A stretch of DNA of 6,058 nt from Thermoanaerobaculaceae bacterium. Its GTDB lineage: Bacteria > Acidobacteriota > UBA4820. Of the stretch, positions 1-4,998 are shown in pieces (within the stretch, counting starts at the first letter, position 1; each line of letters opens with the position of its first letter). The position numbers were made by a program, and so were the translations under genes. The notes beneath the pieces are model-generated. The model saw only the letters and a list, made by a program, of their open reading frames with translations. It had not been told where the DNA came from and did no database searches. Where the stretch lies: assembly GCA_012798145.1 (NCBI GenBank), contig JAAZNT010000054.1:1-6058 (forward strand), given 5' to 3'.

Positions 1-1170
1 ACTCCTTACCCGCGCTCCCAAGTATCCGAAACGACCGGTGGAAGAGAAAATTTGATAAAAGAGGCGCTTTCCTATTTTGAAAACGAGGGGCACGATTTTT
101 CCCAGTACGACAACGATGGAGATGGTGAAATTGATTATTTCATCGTTGTTTGGACAGGTCCCGACAACGGCTGGGCAAATTTCTGGTGGGGCTACCAGAC
201 CTATTTTTATGACTCTTCTTTCAGACTTGACGGCAAAAAACTTGGGAACTACTCTTGGCAGTGGGAGGCAAGACCTCAAAGCGGAACATTCTCTCCAAGA
301 GTGGTAATCCACGAAACAGGACACGCCTTGGGTCTTCCCGATTATTACGATTACGACGATGATCTCGGACCAAAGGGCGGAGTCGGAGGGCTTGACCAGA
401 TGGACGGATACGGCGACCACAACTGTTTTTCTAAGATGCTTCTTGAATGGATTGAACCAAAAATAGTCAATTCAACAGAAGAGCTCTCTCTTCTTCCATC
501 TGGCGAGAATCCCGACGCGGCGATTGTTATGCCCGAATACAGATACGGAGATCAATTCTCAGAATATTTTATGGTTCAATACAGAGACCGCTCGGGTAAC
601 GACGCTACCTATCCAAACGACGGGCTTTTGATATGGCACATTGACGCAAGAACAGACGCAGCCAATTACGATTTCCTCTACGACAATTCTTACACAGACC
701 ATAAACTTTTGCGTTGGATGGAAGCCGATGGGCTTGAAGAAATAGAACAAAACAAATGGGCTGATGGAGGAGACTACTACACACAGGGAAACTCTTTCAG
801 TTTCTATACAACTCCTTCAAATGCAAGATATCGCGGAATAACCAGCGGATTTACAATTGACAATATTTCAGAACCCTCTGAAACAATGGCCTTCAATGTA
901 ACTGCGCCTCAAAATCTCCCGCAGATAACTTCCATTGAAAAACTTAAAAATCCATTTAGGCTTAAAATAAACGGCGACAATATTCAAAGCGGCGCTGTTG
1001 CATTGATAGGATATGACAACATTCCATGGACATCCGTTTCATATCAGGAAAGTTCAATAATTCTTGAAAAAGGCAACAAACTCAAGAAAAAGTTTGTAAA
1101 AGGGGTTCCCACAAAATTCATTATAATTAACCCCGACGGCTCTGCAGCAAGAGGAACCTATACAAGATAA
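1..1170 (+). CDS. M6-family zinc metalloprotease (immune inhibitor A-like), C-terminal part, 5'-truncated by window edge
   Basis: Frame 1 is open from base 1 to the TAA at 1168-1170, so the gene starts upstream; the TTG at 52 is internal. The visible part is 389 residues. Seen in order: an Asp/Asn/Gly-rich loop DNDGDGEID (residues 37-45) resembling a calcium-binding loop; the zinc motif HETGHALGLPD (residues 104-114; bases 310-342), matching the metzincin-like HExxHxxGxxD pattern with the catalytic Glu present; DQMDGYGDHN with a likely Met-turn methionine at residue 134; and a C-terminal segment from about residue 306 (PQITSIEKL through NPDGSAARGTYTR) that resembles an IPT/TIG immunoglobulin-like fold. 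M6 peptidases are normally exported with a signal peptide and a propeptide, which here would lie outside the window. The protein is inferred to act outside the cytoplasm on protein substrates; no specific target can be read. The family call is confident, the TIG call moderate. No clear terminator follows directly. Confidence 0.9.
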   Translation, partial: TPYPRSQVSETTGGRENLIKEALSYFENEGHDFSQYDNDGDGEIDYFIVVWTGPDNGWANFWWGYQTYFYDSSFRLDGKKLGNYSWQWEARPQSGTFSPRVVIHETGHALGLPDYYDYDDDLGPKGGVGGLDQMDGYGDHNCFSKMLLEWIEPKIVNSTEELSLLPSGENPDAAIVMPEYRYGDQFSEYFMVQYRDRSGNDATYPNDGLLIWHIDARTDAANYDFLYDNSYTDHKLLRWMEADGLEEIEQNKWADGGDYYTQGNSFSFYTTPSNARYRGITSGFTIDNISEPSETMAFNVTAPQNLPQITSIEKLKNPFRLKINGDNIQSGAVALIGYDNIPWTSVSYQESSIILEKGNKLKKKFVKGVPTKFIIINPDGSAARGTYTR

Positions 1171-1195
1171 AATAAAATCAGTGCAACACCACAAT

Positions 1196-1275
1196 CCCCC
1201 CTCGCTTCTCAGGAGAGGGGCGAGACTGCTTCGCTTGTCAAAGCTTCAAAGATAATCTCGCAGTGACTGCGTTTT
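1196..1275. repeat. Dispersed repeat, copy A
   Basis: This copy has a C-rich/G-rich arm pair (CCCCTC near 1199-1204 and GAGGGG at 1215-1220), then a module beginning AGACTGCTTCGCTTG and ending CTCGCAGTGACTGCGTTTTT. Bases 1223-1263 (41 nt) are identical to 1328-1368 in copy B. From memory, the outer parts resemble the widely dispersed bacterial intergenic repeats that read CTGCTTCGCT...CTCGCAATGAC; that resemblance is not verified here. Confidence 0.8.
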
Positions 1276-1277
1276 TG

Positions 1278-1384
1278 AGCGGTAACCTCACCCCAACCCT
1301 CTCCTGAGATGAGAGGGGGATTGAGGAAGACTGCTTCGCTTGTCAAAGCTTCAAAGATAATCTCGCAGCGACAGCGCTTTTTGC
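1278..1384. repeat. Dispersed repeat, copy B
   Basis: Module 1 (1278-1319) reads AGCGGTAACCTCACCCC, followed by the hairpin CCCTCTC-ctgagat-GAGAGGG (1297-1317). Module 2 (1328-1384) begins AGACTGCTTCGCTTG and ends CTCGCAGCGACAGCG with a T run. Module 1 and the start of module 2 match copy C (1297-1342 against 1739-1784, 46 nt with one mismatch). The centre of module 2 matches copy A exactly over 41 nt. Copy B therefore links the other two copies. Confidence 0.85.
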
Positions 1385-1403
1385 AGGAAGATTGAATAAA
1401 GTT

Positions 1404-1432
1404 GCTTGGCAAAGCCAAGCGCGTCCCGACGC
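1404..1432. repeat. Two adjacent short hairpins
   Basis: The first is GCTTGGC-aaa-GCCAAGC (1404-1420), a perfect 7-bp stem with a 3-nt loop. It abuts GCGTC-cc-GACGC (1421-1432), a 5-bp inverted repeat whose 2-nt spacer is too short for a comfortable RNA loop. Both lie at the left edge of the GC-rich block. Confidence 0.6.
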
Positions 1433-1458
1433 CAATGGGCAAAATGCAAGGAAGATGA

Positions 1459-1506
1459 GGGGCTGCACCGGAGGCGACCTTTCGGTCGTTGAGGATGCCA
1501 AGCCCC
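1459..1506. repeat. Interrupted long hairpin in GC-rich block
   Basis: The outer stem GGGGCT (1459-1464) pairs with AGCCCC (1501-1506). Inside it GCA (1465-1467) pairs with TGC (1496-1498) and CC (1468-1469) with GG (1493-1494). An apical stem GCGACC (1474-1479) pairs with GGTCGT (1484-1489, one G-T wobble) around a TTTC loop. The short bulges are typical of a folded RNA or of a palindromic mobile remnant. Which strand, if either, is transcribed is not known. Confidence 0.55.
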
Positions 1507-1614
1507 GAAATCTGACGCCGCAGTTTGTCCGTTGCCGTCGGCGCATAATTGAGTGATGAGGAGGATTGGATAAGTTAAAGCAAATGGCTTCCGAAAAGAC
1601 GAAGTCTTTGCGGA

Positions 1615-1672
1615 TGACAAAAAAGAAGTCTTGAAAAGCGCTTGCGCTTTTAAGAGACTTTGATTTTTGTCA
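1615..1672. repeat. Compound hairpin of about 23 paired bases
   Basis: TGACAAAAA (1615-1623) pairs with TTTTTGTCA (1664-1672); AAGTCT (1626-1631) pairs with AGACTT (1655-1660); AAAAGCGC (1634-1641) is the inverse of GCGCTTTT (1644-1651). The three stems are stacked with small internal loops of 2-3 nt. In RNA the terminal C-G pair would probably open to give a 4-nt loop. Confidence 0.65.
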
Positions 1673-1676
1673 ACAT

Positions 1677-1696
1677 AAAAACGCAAAGCGTTTTTT
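1677..1696. terminator. Possible weak intrinsic terminator hairpin
   Basis: AAAAACGC-aaa-GCGTTTTT is a perfect 8-bp stem whose right arm runs into a T tract. The reverse strand has a mirrored T tract, so it could act in both directions. Only three pairs are G-C, it lies about 500 bp after the protease stop, and it sits inside a repeat-like element, so the terminator role is tentative. Confidence 0.3.
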
Positions 1697-1720
1697 GAGC
1701 CATTTGCGGAGTTGGGTTAA

Positions 1721-1823
1721 AGCGGAAACCTCACCCCGCCCTCTCCTGAGATGAGAGGGGGATTAAGGAAGACTGCTTCGCTTGAAAATGCTTCGAAGCA
1801 TGGCTCGCAGTGACAGCTTTTTT
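1721..1823. repeat. Dispersed repeat, copy C
   Basis: This copy has the same two-module layout as copy B: AGCGGAAACCTCACCCC at 1721-1737, the CCCTCTC/GAGAGGG hairpin at 1739-1759, then GACTGCTTCGCTTG and CTCGCAGTGACAGC ending in T7. The central 30 nt of module 2 aligns to copies A and B without gaps but differs at about nine positions. In this copy the centre is the perfect 14-nt palindrome ATGCTTCGAAGCAT (1788-1801). It ends only about 45 bp before the DUF5916 start codon, so it may lie in or next to that gene's promoter region. Confidence 0.8.
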
Positions 1824-1854
1824 AATTGGTCCAAACTTTTTCTTTTAATATTCG

Positions 1855-1860
1855 TATAGT
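1855..1860 (+). promoter_or_regulatory. Candidate -10 box (TATAGT) immediately before the DUF5916 start
   Basis: TATAGT matches the TATAAT consensus at five of six positions and ends 7 nt before the ATG at 1868. Transcription starting about 7-8 nt downstream would begin at or next to the A of the start codon, giving a leaderless mRNA. This would explain why no Shine-Dalgarno sequence is seen upstream of that ATG. No convincing -35 box lies at the expected distance. Confidence 0.35.
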
Positions 1861-1867
1861 TCTGTTT

Positions 1868-4279
1868 ATGATTAAGGGCTTGCTTCTGAAACTATCCATT
1901 CTTTTTCCTTTTCTTATTTTTTCTTTGCTTTCCTTTGGCTCTTATTCTCTTAGCGCAGTCAAAATAGACAACTCTCCAAAAATAGACGGCGTTTTGAGTG
2001 AAGATTTTTGGAAAAATATAGAAGGATATTCAAATTTTACACAAAGTTATCCAAACCCCGGTTCTTCTCCTTCTTTCAAAACAGAGGTGAAAATCGCTTA
2101 CGATGATAAAAATATTTACATTGGCATTTATTGTTTTGACGATGACCCCTCCCAAATTGACAAGAAAATCCAAAGGAGAGACAGAAACGAGCTTTCAGAT
2201 TCTGTAACCGTTCAGCTTGATCCATTTAAAACAAACAGGGAAGCCTACGGCTTTGTTGTCAGGGCTTCTTCTTCCATAGCCGATTTTTTCGTTTACAACG
2301 AGTTTTCATCAAACTGGGAATGGAATGGAATATGGGAAGGAGCAGCGTCTGTAAATTCAAACGGCTGGTCTGCAGAGTTTGAAATCCCATTTTCAACCTT
2401 AAGAGTTTTTCATTCTGATGGCCTCCCGATGGGATTTCAGGTTTCAAGAACAATCAAACGGCTTAAAGAGACAGACCTCCTTGCCTACATTCCCCCTTTT
2501 GAAAGAAAGAATGTTTCAGGGTTTGCGCAGATTGAGGGTTTGGAGGGGGTCAAAAATGCAAAAAAGGCTGACATAATCCCCTTCATTGTTTTAAAGGATA
2601 GATTCCATACAAGAAGAAGTTTTTATGAAAGAGGAAGCAATTTTGACGCCGGAGTTGACTTTACCTATCCATTAAGCTCACGCTTCACTTTGACAGGCAC
2701 TATAAATCCAGATTTTGGACAAGTGGAGCAGGACAGCGCTGTTTTGAACCTTTCAACATACGAAACTTTCTTTGCTGAGAACAGGCCTTTTTTTCTTGAA
2801 GGTTTCCAGATTCTAAATCCGGCAAAAACCTCCCCTTGGAGCGGAACAACTTTTCTTTACACGAGAAGAATAGGCTCTCCACCTTATGAGCCATATTCTT
2901 ATGAAGGGCATAAAGTAGTAAGTGCGCCTGAAAACACAACCATTTTGGGGGCGCTGAAAGTCTCCGGAACAACAAGCAATAGACTCAATATAGCCGCGTT
3001 CGCCGCGGTAACTGAAACTGAAAAATGTGTCTACGCAGACGAAAAAGGAGCGCTTAACGAAGAAATTCTGAAAAGACAGACATTGTTCGGCGCGTTTAGA
3101 TTAAACCAGAATTTTGGAACAAACTCTTCCATTGGTCTTCTTTCAACTTACAAAGATGAAGTGGGAGGAAGAAAGGCGATTCTAAACGCTTTGACAAGCG
3201 ACTTTCATTTTCAGGAAAACAAGCACAACTTGTCGTTCAGCGTCGCCAACACTGATATAAATTATGATGGAGCAAAAACCTTAGGCACAGCTTTTGAAAC
3301 GATGTTTATAGAAAAACTTTCCAAAGAATGGACTGCATCCATTTCTTACACTGCACACCCTAAGGATTTCAATCCAAACGATATGGGATATTTGAGACGA
3401 AACGATGAATATAAAGTAGTGACAACTATTGAAAGAGAAATAAGCGAGCCAACTGAACATTTTAATCAGGCTTCAATTGGATTTTACAACTGGTATGGAA
3501 AGAACGGAAAAGGGCTTATTCTCACAAGGGGAGGAGAGGTTGATTTGTGGGGAGAATTTTTAAACCACAATTCAATATGGGGAGGTGTTTCTGTTGAATT
3601 TCCCTATTATGACGACAGAGAACCGAGACTTGATGGCTTTGCAATTTACAGAGAAACAGAAACAACTATGTGGGCTGGATTTTCAACCGACAGCAGAAAG
3701 AGTTTTTCAATAAACCAGAGCGTTTCGGCTTCAAAGGATCAAAAAGGATACAGAATCCACAGCGAAACATATTACTTATTAAGGTTTTCAGACAGATGCC
3801 TTCTTACTCAAAATTTTGAAGCGACAAGAAATAATGGGGCATTTCTTTTTGCGGGATTCAGCGAGGATGAAAAATTTCCTCTTTTTGCTGAAGTTTCTTA
3901 CGGCGAATTTGACTTGACGACAAGGTTTTCATTCACATTCAACCCAAAACTCACTTTTGACCTCTACTCTCAACTTTTTACCGCCGCTGGAAGCTATTCA
4001 AATTTCCAAAAACTTCTTTCAGCGACAAAATTTGAGCCGGCAAAGGCAACAATAAATCCAAATTTCCATTTTGCGACAAACAACCTGACGGCTGTTTTGA
4101 GGTGGGAGTTTAAGCCATTCTCAACTTTGTATGTTGTTTTCTCCCACGGACAAAGCGGCAGCATTGATTACGAAAACGGAGAAAGAAGAGCGGGAATGTC
4201 ATACAGAAGGGAATTTACATTATTGACTTCTTCCCCAAGAGACGACCTTTTCCTTGTAAAATTTTCCTATCGGTTTTAA
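1868..4279 (+). CDS. DUF5916-type outer-membrane beta-barrel protein with N-terminal CBM9-like domain
   Basis: The protein has 803 residues counted from the ATG at 1868. Residues 1-29 form a clear signal peptide: a Lys-containing n-region, the hydrophobic run LSILFPFLIFSLLSF, and a polar end SYSLS before Ala30. The frame is open back to a TTG at 1826, but starting there would put 14 extra residues before the signal peptide. Residues about 30-225 resemble the family-9 carbohydrate-binding (DOMON-like) fold that precedes DUF5916: IDGVLSEDFW, then IAYDDKNIYIGIYCFDDDP, then GWSAEFEIPFSTLR. Residues about 235-803 match DUF5916, with the hallmarks NPDFGQVEQD (280-289), FFAENRPFFLEG (301-312) and TRRIGSPP, followed by alternating amphipathic strands. 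The last residues, FLVKFSYRF, end in Phe like substrates of the BAM assembly machinery. The protein is inferred to sit in the outer membrane and bind or pass a glycan or other ligand; the ligand is unknown. Its stop TAA overlaps the convergent hydrolase stop. Confidence 0.88.
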   Translation: MIKGLLLKLSILFPFLIFSLLSFGSYSLSAVKIDNSPKIDGVLSEDFWKNIEGYSNFTQSYPNPGSSPSFKTEVKIAYDDKNIYIGIYCFDDDPSQIDKKIQRRDRNELSDSVTVQLDPFKTNREAYGFVVRASSSIADFFVYNEFSSNWEWNGIWEGAASVNSNGWSAEFEIPFSTLRVFHSDGLPMGFQVSRTIKRLKETDLLAYIPPFERKNVSGFAQIEGLEGVKNAKKADIIPFIVLKDRFHTRRSFYERGSNFDAGVDFTYPLSSRFTLTGTINPDFGQVEQDSAVLNLSTYETFFAENRPFFLEGFQILNPAKTSPWSGTTFLYTRRIGSPPYEPYSYEGHKVVSAPENTTILGALKVSGTTSNRLNIAAFAAVTETEKCVYADEKGALNEEILKRQTLFGAFRLNQNFGTNSSIGLLSTYKDEVGGRKAILNALTSDFHFQENKHNLSFSVANTDINYDGAKTLGTAFETMFIEKLSKEWTASISYTAHPKDFNPNDMGYLRRNDEYKVVTTIEREISEPTEHFNQASIGFYNWYGKNGKGLILTRGGEVDLWGEFLNHNSIWGGVSVEFPYYDDREPRLDGFAIYRETETTMWAGFSTDSRKSFSINQSVSASKDQKGYRIHSETYYLLRFSDRCLLTQNFEATRNNGAFLFAGFSEDEKFPLFAEVSYGEFDLTTRFSFTFNPKLTFDLYSQLFTAAGSYSNFQKLLSATKFEPAKATINPNFHFATNNLTAVLRWEFKPFSTLYVVFSHGQSGSIDYENGERRAGMSYRREFTLLTSSPRDDLFLVKFSYRF

Positions 4280-4998
4280 ATAAGAGGTGTTTCTTTCAGA
4301 GGATCAACAAGGATCTTCTTCTTAAAAGGAATTTCAATTTCGTAAACTCTGTCATCCTTTGTTTCGACGGGATTTCCAAGAGGGTCAAAAAGATAGTTAA
4401 GCGCACCGAAAAACTTCTCATTCTTCGCTTCAAGGTGCGAAATGCAGCATCCTGCAACATAGACTGCATTTTCTATAGCCCTTGACATTAAAAGAGTTCT
4501 CCAGATTTCATTTCTTCTTAAAGGCCAGAATGCCGGGACAACAAGAAGGTCAATTTTTCTATTTATTCTTAACTTTCTTGCGCTTTCCGGAAATCTTAAA
4601 TCGTTGCAGACTATTACTCCCAATTTGCAATATTTTGTTGCAACCGCTTTATACTCTTTTCCTCTTTCCCACATTTTATCTTCGCCGTTTGGCTTGAAAA
4701 GATGAACCTTATCGTATCTTGAATTTTCCTTTCCTTCAGAATAAACAAGCGCCCTGTTTCTATTTTCCTCGCTTATCGTCCCAAAAATGAAAACAGAACT
4801 TGAATATTTCTCCGAAATTTCTTGAAACTTTCTCCTTGCTTTTGCGGGTTGAATCTCACCTTTGTATCCTGTCAAAAAAAGTTCGGGGAAAACAACCAAA
4901 GAGCATTTCTTTTTGTGAGCTTCCTTCGCTTCCATTTCCATTCTCTTTAAATTTTCTTCAACTTCAGTTGATAAAAACCTTGAAAGAAATATTTTCAA
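4276..4998 (-). CDS. Carbon-nitrogen hydrolase (nitrilase superfamily, omega-amidase/NIT2/YafV-like)
   Basis: The protein has 240 residues. The Glu-Lys-Cys triad of the superfamily is complete: Glu39 in VVFPELFLTGY, Lys97 in RYDKVHLF, and Cys131 in VIVCNDLRFPE. Further family marks are the WPLRRNEIWRTLLMSRAIENAVYV stretch (residues 158-181) and the late FDPLGNPV segment. The CNDLRFPE and RAIEN blocks resemble the omega-amidase (NIT2/YafV) branch, which hydrolyses alpha-keto acid amides, but other amidases share them, so the substrate is open. The protein is cytoplasmic, with no signal peptide. The start is TTG at 4998-4996: the N-terminus KIFLSRFLS fits the usual first beta-strand, and a GGGGAGGAG ribosome-binding site lies just upstream. 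Start and permease stop overlap as TTGA, so the two genes are coupled. The length is slightly short for the family (usually about 250-300) but nothing essential is missing. Confidence 0.88.
   Translation of the reverse strand: MKIFLSRFLSTEVEENLKRMEMEAKEAHKKKCSLVVFPELFLTGYKGEIQPAKARRKFQEISEKYSSSVFIFGTISEENRNRALVYSEGKENSRYDKVHLFKPNGEDKMWERGKEYKAVATKYCKLGVIVCNDLRFPESARKLRINRKIDLLVVPAFWPLRRNEIWRTLLMSRAIENAVYVAGCCISHLEAKNEKFFGALNYLFDPLGNPVETKDDRVYEIEIPFKKKILVDPLKETPLI

Larger units (their letters stand above)
1580..1707. repeat. Nested-palindrome element with 10-bp terminal inverted repeats
   Basis: GCAAATGGCT (1580-1589) and its exact inverse AGCCATTTGC (1698-1707) bound a 128-bp block containing three hairpins: AAAGAC-gaa-GTCTTT (1595-1609), a 58-nt compound hairpin (1615-1672), and AAAAACGC-aaa-GCGTTTTT (1677-1695). 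The layout resembles a small non-autonomous mobile element (MITE-like), but no transposase is present in the window and no clean target-site duplication is visible. The best candidate is an imperfect direct repeat containing GTTAAAGC at 1574-1581 and 1716-1723, the left copy overlapping the inverted repeat by 2 nt. Confidence 0.5.
1171..1825. other. Non-coding intergenic region, 655 bp, filled with repeats and hairpins
   Basis: This stretch separates the M6 protease from the DUF5916 gene. Minus-strand open frames exist here, but their translations simply read out the repeat modules: the same CEIIFEALTSEAV peptide appears twice in one of them. None shows a recognisable domain. The content is three copies of a composite repeat (about 1196-1275, 1278-1384 and 1721-1823), a GC-rich block with a branched hairpin (about 1404-1550), and a nested hairpin element bounded by 10-bp inverted repeats (1580-1707). 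The base composition of the middle block is visibly more GC-rich than the flanking genes. I see no tRNA, rRNA or CRISPR in it. Confidence 0.8.

Noticed and set aside
52..54. TTG as the true start of the M6 protease
   Set aside because: The same frame is open to base 1, and an M6 enzyme needs a signal peptide and propeptide that are absent after this codon.
1209..1442. Minus-strand open frame of 77 codons containing a duplicated CEIIFEALTSEAV and a GEGWGEV motif
   Set aside because: It is a direct translation of repeat copies A and B. Such GEGWGE-type peptides are what these repeats yield when translated, and there is no domain.
1626..1660. Intrinsic terminator at the compound hairpin
   Set aside because: No T tract follows directly on either strand, and the hairpin is nested in a larger palindrome, so a repeat element explains it better.
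1668..1673. Minus-strand TTGACA as a -35 box
   Set aside because: No acceptable -10 box lies 15-19 nt downstream on the minus strand, and no gene follows in that direction before the protease.
1351..1686. Minus-strand open frame of 111 codons through the GC-rich block, with a second overlapping frame at 1343-1546
   Set aside because: It runs through hairpins and repeat modules, has low-complexity composition with no recognisable domain, and competes with another frame of similar quality. It is more likely non-coding.
1196..1823. CRISPR array
   Set aside because: Only three imperfect copies are present, at very unequal spacing (about 105 and 440 bp), with variable interiors and no cas genes in the window.
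1826..1867. Upstream TTG start for the DUF5916 gene
   Set aside because: It would add 14 residues before the signal peptide and has no ribosome-binding site; ATG at 1868 gives a normal signal peptide.
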